59,865 bases of DNA, from positions 1 to 59,865 of the forward strand of contig JARLIT010000006.1 of the NCBI GenBank assembly GCA_031291575.1, given 5' to 3'. How positions within the stretch are numbered: position 1 is the stretch's first letter; each line of letters opens with the position of its first letter. A program made the translations under genes and the position numbers. The DNA comes from Ancalomicrobiaceae bacterium. GTDB taxonomy: Bacteria > Pseudomonadota > Alphaproteobacteria > Rhizobiales > Ancalomicrobiaceae. The notes under the pieces were generated by a model. The model was not told where the DNA came from. It saw nothing but the letters and a program-made list of their open reading frames with translations, and did not search any database. Below are positions 16,706 to 27,041 of the stretch, in pieces.

Positions 16706-19204
16706 TCATAGCCTTGATACCGGCACGTTCCAGATCTCCTCCGCATACTCCGAAATAGTACGGTCGGATGAGAACCAGCCCGTGTTCGCCGTGTTCAGGA
16801 TACCGGCCTTCCACCAGGCCGTCTTGTTGCGCCACAGCCGGTAGACCGACCGCTGGGCGGCATAATAGGAGTCGAAATCCGATGTGACCATGAAATAGTC
16901 GTGGTACGTAAGAGCATCGGTCAACCCCTTGAAGCGGTCGGGCTCTCCGGGGGAGAAAACGCCCGAGGAGATGGCGTCGATCACCTCTTTCAGCCGCGAC
17001 GACGCCGCGATATTGGCGCGCGCGTCGATGCCCTGGCGCCGCCGGGCGTCGACCTCTTCGGCGGTCAGGCCGAAGATGAAGATGTTCTCGGCCCCGACAT
17101 GTTCGCGGATTTCGACGTTGGCGCCATCGAGCGTGCCCATGGTGAGCGCGCCGTTCAGCGCGAACTTCATGTTGCCGGTGCCCGAAGCCTCCATGCCCGC
17201 CGTCGAGATCTGCTCGCTCAAGTCGGCGGCCGGGATGATCTGCTCGGCGAGACTGACGTTGTAGTTGGGCAGGAACACGACCTTCAGCAGTCCGCGCACC
17301 GTCGGATCGGAATTGACCACCTTGGCCACGTCATTGATCAGCTTGATGATCAGCTTGGCCTGATGGTAGCTCGCAGCCGCCTTGCCGGCAAATATCTTCA
17401 CCCGCGGCAACCAGTCGCGCGTTGGTTGCGAGCGGATCTCCTCGTAGACGGCGATCGTCTCCATGATGTTGAGGAGCTGCCGCTTGTACTCGTGGATGCG
17501 CTTGACGTGCACGTCGAACAGCGCGTCCGGATCGACCTTCACTCCCAGCCGCTCCAGAATCACCTGGCTGAGCGCCGATTTCTTGGAGCGGCGGACTTCG
17601 GCGAACCGACTCTGCAGCGACGAGTCGCCCGCATGCGCCGCGAGCTTGACCAGTTCGCGCTCGTCGTCGAGCACTCGCGGCCCGATGGTGTCGACAATGG
17701 CCCGCGACAGCCCGGGATTGGCCTGCTGCAGCCAGCGCCGGAAGGTGATGCCGTTGGTCTTGTTGGTGATGCGATCGGGATAGAGCTTGTTCAGGTCGCG
17801 GAACACCGTGACCTTCAACAGGTCGGAGTGCAGCGCCGACACGCCGTTGACCTTGTGCGAGCCGATGAAAGCGAGATGGCCCATGCGCACGCGCCGCCCC
17901 TGGCCTTCGTCGATCAGCGACAGGCCCGACAGCGTCGCCCCGTCGGTGATGCCCGCCTTGCGCATCGAATCAAGGTTCAAAGCGTTGATCAGATAGATGA
18001 TCTGCATATGGCGCGGCAACAGCCGCTCCATCAGCGGCACCGGCCAGGTCTCAAGTGCCTCAGGCAGGAGCGTATGGTTGGTGTAGGAGAAGATCCGGTT
18101 GGTCAGCTCCCAGGCTTCCGCCCATTCGATCTCGTGCAAATCGACGAAGAGACGCATCATCTCGACGACGGCGATGGCCGGATGCGTGTCGTTCAGCTGG
18201 ATCGCCGCCTTGTCGGCCAAGGTGCGGATGTCGTCGTGGACCTGCATGTGACGGCGGATCAGATCCTGCAGCGACGCCGAGACGAAGAAATATTCCTGCC
18301 GGAGCCGCAATTCCTCGCCCGCCGGCGTGGCGTCGCTCGGATAGAGCACCTTGGAGATGGCTTCCGCCTTGACCCGCGCGGCGAGCGCGCCGACGTGGTC
18401 ACCCTGATTGAAAGCATCGAGCCGGATCGGATCGGCAGCGCGTGCCGACCACAACCTTAGCGTATTGACGTGCTTGCCGCGCCAGCCAGTGATCGGCGTG
18501 TCGTAGGCGACCGCCTCGACCGTCTCGGCCGGGCGCCAGACGTGCTCAACCGTGCCGTCCGACTTCTGGATCGCATCGACATGGCCGCCGAAGCCGACCG
18601 AATAATCGACCTCGGGTCGGGCGAACTCCCAGGGCGTGCCGAACGCCAGCCAGTCCTCGGGATATTCGAGCTGCCAGCCGTCCTTGATGCGCTGGCGGAA
18701 CAGGCCGTGGTCGTAGCGGATGCCATAGCCGTGGGCGGCGATCGACAGGGTCGCCATCGATTCCATGAAACAGGCGGCCAGACGCCCGAGACCGCCGTTG
18801 CCGAGAGCAGCATCCGGCTCGACCTGGCGCAACCGGTCGAGATCGACGCCGAAGCTCGACAGCGCCTGACGCGCCACTTCCGTCATCTCGAGATTGTTGA
18901 GACTGTCGCCGAGAAGGCGCCCGATCAGGAATTCGAGGCTGAGGTAATAGACGCGCTTGCGGTCGCGGGAGTAGGTGTCGCCGGTCGACGACATCCAGCG
19001 GTCGACAACGCGATCGCGCGTGGCAAGCGCCACGGCGATGAACCAGTCCCGATCGCTTGCCGTTCCGACGGTCTTGCCCACAAGATACTTCAGCTTGTCC
19101 AGGATGAGCGACCGGAACGAGGCAACTGGGTCAATCGACGGGGTCAGGCCCCCGGCGGCGGCATCGGTCGTGGTGGCTTCCGGCGTTTCGGTCAGGTCGG
19201 TCAT
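16706..19204 (-). CDS. glgP: glycogen/maltodextrin phosphorylase GlgP
   Basis: GlgP releases glucose 1-phosphate from glycogen chain ends using PLP. The protein has 832 residues, standard for GT35. Evidence: RVYYLSLEFLIGRLLGDSLNN, ALGNGGLGRLAACFMESMATL, QLNDTHPAIAVVEMMR, TNGITFRRWL, and the PLP-binding Lys680 in SGTGNMKFALNGALTMG. I selected the ATG at 19204, preceded by GGAGATCGAAGCTT, over an in-frame ATG at 19228. It opens the operon glgP-glgB-glgC-glgA-glgX/malQ, with a promoter at 19256-19283. Synthesis and breakdown genes are thus in one transcript. Confidence 0.97.
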   Translation of the reverse strand: MTDLTETPEATTTDAAAGGLTPSIDPVASFRSLILDKLKYLVGKTVGTASDRDWFIAVALATRDRVVDRWMSSTGDTYSRDRKRVYYLSLEFLIGRLLGDSLNNLEMTEVARQALSSFGVDLDRLRQVEPDAALGNGGLGRLAACFMESMATLSIAAHGYGIRYDHGLFRQRIKDGWQLEYPEDWLAFGTPWEFARPEVDYSVGFGGHVDAIQKSDGTVEHVWRPAETVEAVAYDTPITGWRGKHVNTLRLWSARAADPIRLDAFNQGDHVGALAARVKAEAISKVLYPSDATPAGEELRLRQEYFFVSASLQDLIRRHMQVHDDIRTLADKAAIQLNDTHPAIAVVEMMRLFVDLHEIEWAEAWELTNRIFSYTNHTLLPEALETWPVPLMERLLPRHMQIIYLINALNLDSMRKAGITDGATLSGLSLIDEGQGRRVRMGHLAFIGSHKVNGVSALHSDLLKVTVFRDLNKLYPDRITNKTNGITFRRWLQQANPGLSRAIVDTIGPRVLDDERELVKLAAHAGDSSLQSRFAEVRRSKKSALSQVILERLGVKVDPDALFDVHVKRIHEYKRQLLNIMETIAVYEEIRSQPTRDWLPRVKIFAGKAAASYHQAKLIIKLINDVAKVVNSDPTVRGLLKVVFLPNYNVSLAEQIIPAADLSEQISTAGMEASGTGNMKFALNGALTMGTLDGANVEIREHVGAENIFIFGLTAEEVDARRRQGIDARANIAASSRLKEVIDAISSGVFSPGEPDRFKGLTDALTYHDYFMVTSDFDSYYAAQRSVYRLWRNKTAWWKAGILNTANTGWFSSDRTISEYAEEIWNVPVSRL

Positions 19205-19255
19205 AAGCTTCGATCTCCGGCAATCCATTGGCGTCGATGCGCCGCAACATGAGCG

Positions 19256-19283
19256 ATCATATCGAACCTGAAAGAGGTGGCAA
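19256..19283 (-). promoter_or_regulatory. sigma70-type promoter of the glycogen operon
   Basis: Reading the minus strand, TTGCCA (19283-19278) and TATGAT (19261-19256) are separated by 16 bases. Each matches consensus at five of six positions. Transcription would begin near 19249, about 45 bases before the glgP start. The facing aminotransferase gene begins 182 bases away. Confidence 0.6.
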
Positions 19284-19464
19284 CCGCCGATCGCTCGGCG
19301 CGCTGCCTCTTTCTTTGACTTCTGAAGCGCTTACGCGACAGTCGTGCGAACGCCGCAACATGGGCTGCAAATCCTTGCAGTGCCACCGTCCACCCGCTTG
19401 GTTAGCAGCCCCTTAACCCGTCGGCCTTAGGGTCGATTTCTGTATCGAACAACGGACATCCGTC

Positions 19465-20664
19465 TTGACCAGTCGAGCATCCGCCTCAGCCCCGACTTTC
19501 GTTTCGCCTTTCGCCAGGCTCAACGATCTCCTCGAAGGCATCGCCCCAGGCGCCGCCGCCATCAATCTGACGGTGGGTGAGCCGCGCCATGCCGTGCCGG
19601 CGATCGTCGCCCCGGTTCTGGCTTCGGCGATCGCCGATTTCGGCAGATATCCGCCGATCAAGGGCACCGATGCGTTCCGCGCGGCCGTCGCGGCCTGGCT
19701 CGACCGCCGCTATGGCCTCGACGGCGCCATCGATCCGGCGACGATGATCCTGCCGTTGAACGGCTCGCGCGAGGGTCTGTTCTATGCGGCAATCGAGGCG
19801 CGGATGACCTGCAGCAAAGCAGTCGCCGATCCCGTCGTGCTTCTGCCCAATCCATTCTACCAGGCCTATGCCGCCGGCTGCACCGCGGCCGGAGCGACGC
19901 CGGTGATGCTGCCGGCAGATAGCAGCACCGGCTTCCTGCCCGACCTCGAGGCGGTGGCGCCCGAGCTGCTCGACCGCGCGATTGCCTGTTATTTCGCCTC
20001 GCCTGCCAATCCGCAAGGCGCCGTCGCCTCGCTCGACGCATGGCGGACGCTGATCCGGCTGGCGCGTCAGCACGGCTTCTTCCTCTTCGCCGACGAGTGC
20101 TACTCGGAGATCTACCGCCTGACGCCGCCTTCCGGCGTTCTCGAAGCGGCGAAGTCGCTCGGCGGCTTCGATCATGTGCTTGCCTTCAACTCCTTGTCGA
20201 AGCGCTCCAACCTGCCGGGCTTGAGGTGCGGCTTCGTTGCCGGCGATCCGGCGTTCATCCGGCGCTGGACCGGCTTTCGCAACATGGCGGCGCCGCAGGT
20301 GCCGTTGCCGATCCAGGCGGTCGCCGCCGCGGTCTTAGGCGACGAGGCGCACGTCGAGGACAATCGCCGGCTCTACAATGCAAAATTCGAGGCGGCGGAA
20401 CGGATGCTGTCGCCTCTCTTCGGCAACATCACGCCGCCGGGCGGCTTCTTCCTCTGGCTCGACGTCGCCCGCTTCGGCGGCGGCGAGGCGGTGACGTTGA
20501 AACTGTGGCGCGAGGCCGGGGTCAGGGTCGTACCGGGCGGATACCTGGCGGCGACCGACGACACCGGCCACAACCCGGGCGATGCCTATATCCGGCTTGC
20601 CCTGGTCGACGGACTTGACGCGACCACCGAGGCCTTCGCCCGGCTGGTCGGAACATTGGCTTGA
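19465..20664 (+). CDS. class I/II PLP-dependent aminotransferase (DapC-like)
   Basis: A 399-residue fold-type I aminotransferase. The PLP lysine is Lys246 in [17 protein letters not shown], a signature typical of N-succinyldiaminopimelate aminotransferase (DapC) and related enzymes. Other motifs are [40 protein letters not shown] and [10 protein letters not shown]. If DapC, it acts in lysine and peptidoglycan diaminopimelate synthesis; the neighbours (ftsK downstream) do not decide this. The start is TTG at 19465, the only sensible start for the conserved N-terminus. Its stop lies 29 bases before ftsK. The class is certain, the substrate is not. Confidence 0.85.
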   Translation: MTSRASASAPTFVSPFARLNDLLEGIAPGAAAINLTVGEPRHAVPAIVAPVLASAIADFGRYPPIKGTDAFRAAVAAWLDRRYGLDGAIDPATMILPLNGSREGLFYAAIEARMTCSKAVADPVVLLPNPFYQAYAAGCTAAGATPVMLPADSSTGFLPDLEAVAPELLDRAIACYFASPANPQGAVASLDAWRTLIRLARQHGFFLFADECYSEIYRLTPPSGVLEAAKSLGGFDHVLAFNSLSKRSNLPGLRCGFVAGDPAFIRRWTGFRNMAAPQVPLPIQAVAAAVLGDEAHVEDNRRLYNAKFEAAERMLSPLFGNITPPGGFFLWLDVARFGGGEAVTLKLWREAGVRVVPGGYLAATDDTGHNPGDAYIRLALVDGLDATTEAFARLVGTLA

Positions 20665-20693
20665 AGTCGTTTCGAGTGAGGGAAGAACGAGAG

Positions 20694-23408
20694 ATGCGTC
20701 AGTCGCGATTGGCCGCCGCCCCCCATTACGGCGACGAACCGGACATGAGGCGGGTGATCGCACGAAACGTTGCGGGCCTGGTCGGCTTCGGCGTCATCGC
20801 GATCACGATCGCGCTCGCCCTGGCACTTGCCACCTGGTCGGCCGCCGACCCCAGCCTCAGTCATGCCACATCCGCCGTGGTCAGAAACCGGCTCGGCTAT
20901 CCCGGCGCAGTCCTCGCGGACTTCGCTATGCAACTGCTCGGCCTGGCCTCCGCGCTCGCGCTCGTCCCGGCGATCGCCACCGGCTGGCGCCTGATCGCCT
21001 CGGGCCGGCACGGGCTCACCCGTGGCCGCGGCACCGCCTGGGCCGCCGGCACGTTCGGCGCGGCCGCCGCGCTGGCGAGCCTGTCCATTCCCGCCGGTTG
21101 GCCGCTGCCCGTCGGCCTCGGCGGCGTCATCGGCGACATGATCCTGAAGCTTCCCGTCGCCGCCTTCGGCAGCCAGGACAACGGTCGCCTGGTCGGTGGA
21201 CTGGTGTTCGGCATCTTCGCCATCTGCGCCTTCGTCATCGCCCTTCGCGGTCCGGCAACACGCACCCCGGCGCCCGCCGCCGATGCCCGCCGCCGCGCCG
21301 TCGAAGTCGACGATGAGGACGAGGGCGAACGCACCGGTCGCTTCGACATGGTGATGGCGCATCTGCACCATTGGGCGCTGATCGCTCGCGCCAACGTGAT
21401 GCGGCTCATCTCCCGCCGCACGGCCAATCTCGATGCTCGCGGCTACGGTCGTCCGGGCGCCGGACGACGCCCCGCACCCCGCTACGATGACGACATGGAC
21501 GACGACCTCGGACCGCGTCGCGTCGTCATGCGCGGTCGGCAGGAGCCGTCGTTTGAAAACGCCAGTCCGCGCGTGCGCGTCGCCACGCCGCCGAGCCGCC
21601 CCCGCGAGGAAGTGGACGACTACGACGAGACGCTCGACGGCGAGATCCCGTCATCTTACTCCCCGCACCAGACCTCCCGCCTGCACGAGGAATTGCGCCT
21701 GCAGCGCGCCAAGGAGCATCTCGCCGAATTCGAGGAAGAAGCCATCGACGAGGTCGACGAGCCGGTGCCGTCCTCCGAACGCCTGCGGCCCGAGCCGCAG
21801 CCGACGGCCCCGACCGGGAACGACCGTCGCGTCGCGGTCGGCGCCCAGCCGAAGCCGATCCAGCAGGAGAAGCGCCCTGGCGGCCGCATGGAGGCGCAGG
21901 GTCCCGCCCAGCACGGCTATCAGCTGCCGTCCCTTTCCTATCTCGCTGAACCGCCGCGGCTCGGACCCAACACCGAACTCTCCGAGGAAGTGCTCGAAGG
22001 CAACGCCGGCATCCTGGAAGGCGTGCTGGAAGACTTCGGCATCAAAGGCGAGATCGTGCATGTCCGGCCCGGCCCGGTCGTCACCCTCTACGAGCTCGAA
22101 CCCGCCGCCGGCGTCAAATCCTCGCGCGTCATCGGGCTGGCCGACGACATCGCTCGCTCGATGAGCGCGATCTCCGCCCGCGTCGCCGTCATCCCCGGCC
22201 GCAACGTCATCGGCATCGAACTGCCGAACCAGCGCCGTGAGACGGTTTTCTTGCGTGAACTCCTGGCCACGCCAGAATTCGGCGCGACCAAGCACAAGCT
22301 CGCCTTCTGTCTGGGGAAAACCATCGGCGGCGAGCCGGTGATCGTCGATCTCGCCCGCATGCCGCATCTTCTTGTCGCCGGCACCACCGGTTCCGGCAAG
22401 TCGGTCGCCATCAACACCATGATCCTGTCACTGCTGTACCGGCTGACGCCACAGCAGTGCAAACTGATCATGATCGATCCGAAGATGCTGGAACTCTCCG
22501 TCTATGACGGCATTCCGCATCTCCTCTGCCCCGTCGTCACCGATCCGAAGAAGGCGGTCGTCGCCTTGAAGTGGACGGTCCGCGAGATGGAGGACCGCTA
22601 CAAGAAGATGTCGAAGCTCGGCGTCCGCAACATCGACGGCTTCAATGCCCGCGTGATGGAGGCGAATGCCCGCGGCGAAGTGCTGACCCGCGAGGTGCAG
22701 ACCGGTTTCCATCGCCTGACCGGCGAACCGATCTTCGAGCAGGAGGAACTGGCGCTCGAACCGATCCCCTACATCGTCGTTCTCGTCGACGAGATGGCCG
22801 ACCTGATGATGGTCGCCGGCAAGGAGATCGAAGGCGCCATCCAGCGGCTGGCGCAGATGGCCCGCGCCGCCGGCATCCACATCGTCATGGCGACGCAGCG
22901 CCCCTCGGTCGACGTCATCACCGGCACTATCAAGGCCAACTTCCCGACCCGCATCTCCTTCCAGGTCACCTCCAAGATCGACAGCCGCACGATTCTGGCC
23001 GAACAGGGCGCCGAGCAGCTCCTCGGCCAAGGCGACATGCTGTACATGGCCGGCGGCGGCCGCATCCAGCGCGTGCACGGACCGTTCGTCTCGGATTCCG
23101 AAGTCGAGAAGATCGTCGCCCACCTGAAGAAACAGGGCGCGCCGCAGTATCTCGACGTCATCACCGCCGGCGACGAGGAAGAGGCCAGCGAGGGCGATGC
23201 CGGCGGCCTGGAGGAATCGGCCGATCTCTACGACAAGGCCGTCGCCGTGGTGCTCCGCGACAAGAAGCCGTCCACCTCCTACGTGCAGCGCCGTCTGCAG
23301 ATCGGCTACAACCGCGCCGCCTCGCTGATCGAGCGGATGGAGAAGGAAGGCATCCTCTCGGCGCCCAACCAGCAGGGCAAGCGCGAGATCCTGGTCGGCG
23401 GGGATTGA
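20694..23408 (+). CDS. ftsK: DNA translocase FtsK
   Basis: FtsK is a septum-anchored, ATP-driven DNA pump that clears chromosome ends at division and activates XerCD at dif. The 904-residue protein has an N-terminal four-helix membrane region (about residues 20-190), a long charged and proline-rich linker (about 200-430), the alpha/beta motor with Walker A GTTGSGKS near 563 and Walker [12 protein letters not shown] near 693, [16 protein letters not shown], and the winged-helix gamma domain that reads KOPS (final about 65 residues, [17 protein letters not shown]). I chose the ATG at 20694, with AGGGAAGAACGAG before it; a TTG at 20661 in frame overlaps the preceding stop. Confidence 0.96.
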   Translation: MRQSRLAAAPHYGDEPDMRRVIARNVAGLVGFGVIAITIALALALATWSAADPSLSHATSAVVRNRLGYPGAVLADFAMQLLGLASALALVPAIATGWRLIASGRHGLTRGRGTAWAAGTFGAAAALASLSIPAGWPLPVGLGGVIGDMILKLPVAAFGSQDNGRLVGGLVFGIFAICAFVIALRGPATRTPAPAADARRRAVEVDDEDEGERTGRFDMVMAHLHHWALIARANVMRLISRRTANLDARGYGRPGAGRRPAPRYDDDMDDDLGPRRVVMRGRQEPSFENASPRVRVATPPSRPREEVDDYDETLDGEIPSSYSPHQTSRLHEELRLQRAKEHLAEFEEEAIDEVDEPVPSSERLRPEPQPTAPTGNDRRVAVGAQPKPIQQEKRPGGRMEAQGPAQHGYQLPSLSYLAEPPRLGPNTELSEEVLEGNAGILEGVLEDFGIKGEIVHVRPGPVVTLYELEPAAGVKSSRVIGLADDIARSMSAISARVAVIPGRNVIGIELPNQRRETVFLRELLATPEFGATKHKLAFCLGKTIGGEPVIVDLARMPHLLVAGTTGSGKSVAINTMILSLLYRLTPQQCKLIMIDPKMLELSVYDGIPHLLCPVVTDPKKAVVALKWTVREMEDRYKKMSKLGVRNIDGFNARVMEANARGEVLTREVQTGFHRLTGEPIFEQEELALEPIPYIVVLVDEMADLMMVAGKEIEGAIQRLAQMARAAGIHIVMATQRPSVDVITGTIKANFPTRISFQVTSKIDSRTILAEQGAEQLLGQGDMLYMAGGGRIQRVHGPFVSDSEVEKIVAHLKKQGAPQYLDVITAGDEEEASEGDAGGLEESADLYDKAVAVVLRDKKPSTSYVQRRLQIGYNRAASLIERMEKEGILSAPNQQGKREILVGGD

Positions 23409-23445
23409 GGGCCCTCCGGCCAGCATGATCCCGACGACCGGTTTC

Positions 23446-23522
23446 CGTCATTGCGAGCGAAGCGAAGCAATCCAGTCTTCTCCTTTGGCTTTCTGGATTG
23501 CTTCGCTTCGCTCGCAATGACG
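23446..23522. repeat. palindromic repeat of the TCATTGCGAGCG type (copy 2)
   Basis: The left arm CGTCATTGCGAGCGAAGCGA (23446-23465, continuing AGCAATCCAG) and right arm CTGGATTGCTTCGCTTCGCT (continuing CGCAATGACG, 23493-23522) are perfect 30-base reverse complements around a 17-base T/C-rich loop. It lies 37 bases after ftsK and would form a very stable hairpin ending its transcript. The copy at 6688 is diverged. Confidence 0.9.
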
Positions 23523-23643
23523 AAGGCTGATGGTGTTACGGCGTTGCCTCGCGCACCAATGCCTACCTCCGCTTCCCGATTGCGCCGGGTTCACCCCGGC
23601 GGTATTCACTCCGGCACCGAAGCAGCCGCGAGAGCTCACCGCC

Positions 23644-23952
23644 ATGCCCAAGGCCTATTGGATCGCCCATATCGATGTCTCCGACCACGAGGGCTACAAG
23701 GGCTATCTCGTGGCCAACGCCGAACCGTTCAAGAAGTTCGGCGCTCGCTTCGTCGTGCGCGCCGGCAAGGGCAACGTGATGGAAGGGGCGTTCGCCGCCC
23801 GCCACATCGTCATCGAGTTCGCCGACTACCAGACGGCAGTCGCCTGCTACGAATCGCCCGAATACCAGAAGGCCAAGGCCATCCGCGAGGCGGTGTCGAC
23901 CGCCGACCTGATCATCATCGAAGGCTACGACGGCCCGCAGCCGGTCGATTGA
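23644..23952 (+). CDS. DUF1330 domain-containing protein
   Basis: A 102-residue protein of the DUF1330 family, a dimeric ferredoxin-like alpha/beta barrel fold without an agreed function. It begins MPKAYWIAHIDVSD and shows the family pattern YKGYLVANAEPFKKFGARF, GNVMEGAF, HIVIEFADYQTAVACYESPEYQ and ADLIIIEGYDG. The ATG at 23644 has GAGAGCTC upstream. Frames reaching further upstream run into the palindrome at 23446 and are not credible. It is likely monocistronic. Confidence 0.9.
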   Translation: MPKAYWIAHIDVSDHEGYKGYLVANAEPFKKFGARFVVRAGKGNVMEGAFAARHIVIEFADYQTAVACYESPEYQKAKAIREAVSTADLIIIEGYDGPQPVD

Positions 23953-24138
23953 GCCGGCCAGACGCACGGCGCCTTCAAGGCGGAACGCTTGAGCGCCGGT
24001 AACCCTAACCGTTCATGAAACCGTGAAATCCCCCGGAGCCCGGGCACTTGCGCCCGGCCGGCTGGCCTTGGAACTGCATCTCTCTTGACGAGTTGTTAAT
24101 CGTCGTCCCAATTCGGGACAGTCAGAGGGGTCGCCAAG

Positions 24139-24441
24139 ATGCTGAGTATCGCACCGGTTTCGCGGATTTCCGGACCCCGCCGCGTTCTCCCCTCCCCCGA
24201 CGCTCGTACTACCGCCTCGACCAACCGGGAGACCACGGCAAGCGCAGCCGCCGGCGCGCTCTCCGGCCCGCACGCCCCGACGTTCGGCGCCCATACGCCG
24301 TTTCTGGCCCAGGACTTTGCCAACGACAACCTGTCGGCCGCCAACCGCCTCGCCGCCAACTCCGCCGCGGTCACCTATCTTCTGGCCCGCGACCGGCTCG
24401 CCGACCTGCCCGTCGGCTTCCTGATCTCGAAGATCGCCTGA
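24139..24441 (+). CDS. hypothetical 100-residue protein
   Basis: A small protein starting ATG at 24139 behind AGAGGGG. Residues 1-45 are Ala/Ser/Pro/Arg-rich and look disordered. Residues about 50-100 (FLAQDFANDN, AANRLAANSAAVTYLLARD, LPVGFLISKIA) look folded and amphipathic. I do not recognise a family with certainty. It resembles small alphaproteobacterial proteins that contain an FLAQ motif. No transmembrane segment or signal peptide is evident. It stands alone between the DUF1330 gene and a palindrome. Confidence 0.55.
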   Translation: MLSIAPVSRISGPRRVLPSPDARTTASTNRETTASAAAGALSGPHAPTFGAHTPFLAQDFANDNLSAANRLAANSAAVTYLLARDRLADLPVGFLISKIA

Positions 24442-24454
24442 CCGGCGCATCGGT

Positions 24455-24568
24455 TTGTCATCCCCGGGCAGCAACGTCGCGCATGGCCGGGAGACGGGAT
24501 CCTGACGGCCGAAATTGGGGGACTTAAGGATCCTCAGCCATCGGCGATGGCGCGGCCGGGGATGACAA
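24455..24568. repeat. large imperfect palindrome (TCATCCCCGG type)
   Basis: TTGTCATCCCCGG (24455-24467) and CCGGGGATGACAA (24556-24568) are perfect inverted arms. Inside them GGATCCT (near 24499) and AGGATCC (near 24528) form a second pair. The element fills the gap between the 24139 gene and the convergent end of the gamma-glutamyltransferase gene and may act as a bidirectional terminator. Confidence 0.7.
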
Positions 24569-24605
24569 CCGAGTTGGTGGCACCGCTTCGATCCGACGGC
24601 CGCCC

Positions 24606-26195
24606 TCAATAGCCGAGCGCCAACCCGTCCTTGCGCGGATCCGAACCGCCGACCAGCACACCGCGCTGCCAGTCGATGAGGATTGCTTGTGACCCGCCGA
24701 TCGGCTCGGGCGAGCGCTGTACGCTGTGGCCGCGCGCGGCGAGTCCGGCGACTGTCGCCTCCGACAGGCCCCGTTCGGCGTTGAGCGTCTTGCCGTCAGC
24801 CGCCCAGAACAGCCTTGGAGCGTCGATCGCCTCCTGCACGTCCATGCCGAAATCGACCAGATTGGTGAACACGTGTGCGTGACCGGCGGCCTGGTAGGCG
24901 CCGCCCATGACGCCGAAGGCAAGCGTCGGCCGGCCAGCCTTGAGGCCGAACGCCGGAATGATCGTGTGCATCGGGCGTTTCGCCGAATCGATCGTATTGG
25001 GGTGTCCGGGCGCGACGACGAAGCAGGCACCGCGGTTCTGCAACAAGACGCCGGTCTTCTCAGTGGCGATGCCGGAGCCGAAGGTGTGGAAGATGGAGAA
25101 GATCAGCGATACCGCCAGCCGATCGCGGTCGACGACGGTCAGATACACCGTGTCCGAATTTGGCACAGGTCCGGGCGTCACGTCGGCGAGCCGGTGTGCC
25201 GGATCGATGCGGGCGGCGAGCCCGGCGGCGAAGGCGTCCGAGATCAGCGCCCCGACCGGCACGGTCATATGGGTGGGATCGGCAAGATAGGCGTCGCGGC
25301 AAGCATAGGCGAGACGCGCCGCCTCGATTTCGAGGTGCAGCCGCTCCGGCCCGTTCGGGTCGAGCCGGGCGATGTCGAACTGCTTCAGAATGTTGGTGAT
25401 GATGAGCGCGATGATGCCCTGGCCGTTGGGCGGCAATTCCGCGAGCTCCCAGTCGCGATAGCCGGCCGACACCGGCACGAAATCGTCGGCTCGGGCTGCC
25501 GCGAAATCGTCTGTTGTGAGCAGCCCGCCCTTGGCGGCAAGCGTCGCCACCATGTCCTCGGCCACCTCACCTTCATAGAAGCCGGCAGCACCCTTCTCCG
25601 CGATCAGTTTCAACGTGCGGGCAAGCGCCGGATACCGCACGACGTCGCCGACCCCGGGCGCCTTGCCGCCCGGCAGATAGTGCTTCGCCGCGCCGGCATC
25701 CCTGGATAGAAGTCCGACGGCGCCTGCCCAGTCGGTGGCAACGCGCGGGGCGACGGCATGGCCAGCCTCGGCATAGTGGATGGCCGGCGCCACCGCCTCG
25801 GCCAGCCCGCGCCGGCCGAAGCGACGGATGAGCCGATCGAAACCAGCGACCGCTCCCGGCACCGTGACGGCATGCGCCGTATAGGGGTCGATCGCCGCGA
25901 TGCCGCGCTCGACATACCACCCGGTCGCAGCAGCCTTGGCCGCCCGGCCGGAACCGTTGAGCCCATGCAACTGGCCGTCGGGAGTGCCGACGATGGCGAA
26001 GCAGTCGCCACCGATGCCGGTCATTGCCGGCTCGACGACCGCCAACACGAAGGCTGCCGTCACGGCCGCGTCGACCGCATTGCCGCCCTGTCTCAGGCAG
26101 TCGACGGCGGCAGCGGTCGCCAGCGGATGCGATGTGGCGGCGAGCGCCTCGCTGGCATAGACGGGTGAACGCCCCGGCAACTGCAGGTCTCGCAT
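24606..26195 (-). CDS. ggt: gamma-glutamyltransferase family protein
   Basis: A 529-residue Ntn-hydrolase of the gamma-glutamyltranspeptidase family, which splits or transfers the gamma-glutamyl group of glutathione-like substrates and matures by self-cleavage before a threonine. The N-terminus has ATSHPLATAAAVDCLRQGGNA and EPAMTGIGGDCFAI. The predicted nucleophile is Thr349 in NSDTVYLTVVD, followed by FGSGIATEKTGVLLQNRG. The SDTVYLTVVD form is that of the YwrD-like subgroup rather than classical Ggt (THFSVVD). There is no export signal, so it is probably cytosolic. Substrate is uncertain. Confidence 0.88.
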   Translation of the reverse strand: MRDLQLPGRSPVYASEALAATSHPLATAAAVDCLRQGGNAVDAAVTAAFVLAVVEPAMTGIGGDCFAIVGTPDGQLHGLNGSGRAAKAAATGWYVERGIAAIDPYTAHAVTVPGAVAGFDRLIRRFGRRGLAEAVAPAIHYAEAGHAVAPRVATDWAGAVGLLSRDAGAAKHYLPGGKAPGVGDVVRYPALARTLKLIAEKGAAGFYEGEVAEDMVATLAAKGGLLTTDDFAAARADDFVPVSAGYRDWELAELPPNGQGIIALIITNILKQFDIARLDPNGPERLHLEIEAARLAYACRDAYLADPTHMTVPVGALISDAFAAGLAARIDPAHRLADVTPGPVPNSDTVYLTVVDRDRLAVSLIFSIFHTFGSGIATEKTGVLLQNRGACFVVAPGHPNTIDSAKRPMHTIIPAFGLKAGRPTLAFGVMGGAYQAAGHAHVFTNLVDFGMDVQEAIDAPRLFWAADGKTLNAERGLSEATVAGLAARGHSVQRSPEPIGGSQAILIDWQRGVLVGGSDPRKDGLALGY

Positions 26196-26220
26196 GAGTC
26201 CGCTCCAGTGTGGACTGCCG

Positions 26221-26314
26221 GCACGGCTTGCGGCCGTGCCTGACGACTAGGCGTACGGCGCGTGGCCGTGCGTGACGCTAGACGCACGGCGCGTGGCCGT
26301 GCCACGATCACCGC
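26221..26314. repeat. three tandem 31-32 bp units, each with an internal dyad
   Basis: Units begin at 26221, 26253 and 26284. Each contains (G/T)(C/T)ACGGC, a short loop and GGCCGTGC, so each can form a hairpin; the first two also share TGACG and CTAG. GC-rich degenerate continuations (GTGGCGCGGGACCGCACGG and following) run to about 26400. The array lies between the ggt start and the end of the next minus-strand gene. Confidence 0.6.
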
Positions 26315-26402
26315 GTGGCGCGGGACCGCACGGTCGGGGTCAGGGCGCGGCAGGCACCGCGCCCCTGTACGGCGAAAGCGCGACAGACGCCGCGCGGCAC
26401 GA

Positions 26403-26837
26403 TCACAGTCCGGTGCCGTTCTCGACCTGCAGCGAGCGACGTCCCGCTACCATGGAGACCAGGAAGCCGGAGACGACATCGATCAACGAGATCACCATCA
26501 AGATGAAGAACACGGCATGCGAACAACGCGCCACCGTGATGAACAGCACCAGATAGATGATGAAGGCGATCATCGACAGCATATGATCGTAGATTTCCTG
26601 AGTCGACTGACGAGTCGCCTTCAGAATCTCGATGAAGAGGAAGATCAGCGAGAACGACAGCAGCACGTGCTGCCACTGCATCGTGAACTTGCCGCCAGAC
26701 AGCATTGTCATGGTGAAGCTTGCATCGTCCCAGATGCGCGTATCGCCGGCACCTGCCGTGGGCGCCAGGAAGGCGACGATCAGGTAGACAATGAGCGGAA
26801 TGAGCGTGAGCGGAATGAGCTGCAAATATCTGCGCAT
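26403..26837 (-). CDS. small four-helix membrane protein, function unknown
   Basis: A 144-residue protein with four likely transmembrane helices at about 7-26, 56-73, 85-103 and 107-130. The loop between helices 1 and 2 (APTAGAGDTRIWDDASF) is polar and likely outside. The third and fourth helices follow a basic/acidic linker KATRQSTQEIYDHM. I do not recognise the family; no catalytic motif is visible. It is transcribed away from L32 on the same strand, 204 bases downstream of rpmF and beyond the rpmF terminator, so it probably has its own promoter. Confidence 0.7.
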   Translation of the reverse strand: MRRYLQLIPLTLIPLIVYLIVAFLAPTAGAGDTRIWDDASFTMTMLSGGKFTMQWQHVLLSFSLIFLFIEILKATRQSTQEIYDHMLSMIAFIIYLVLFITVARCSHAVFFILMVISLIDVVSGFLVSMVAGRRSLQVENGTGL

Positions 26838-26965
26838 GACAATATCCCCGATGTGTCTGCCGCGGCCTCGCCGCTACTCGACGACAACCCGCACGTCGCC
26901 TCGCCAGTGCAATAGCCGGCCGGCGTCGGCGGATCGGCGGCGAGCCTACATGACGGCGACGAAAC

Positions 26966-26992
26966 GAAAAAGGCCGGCGATCATTCACCGGC
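26966..26992 (-). terminator. rho-independent terminator of rpmF
   Basis: On the minus strand GGCCGGTG, loop AATGAT, CGCCGGCC (one G-T wobble) is followed by five T. It lies about 50 bases past the L32 stop codon. Confidence 0.8.
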
Positions 26993-27041
26993 CGAATTCA
27001 TTGTGTCCCACGCGAGCGCCCGAGAGCGTCCGATCGGGTGG

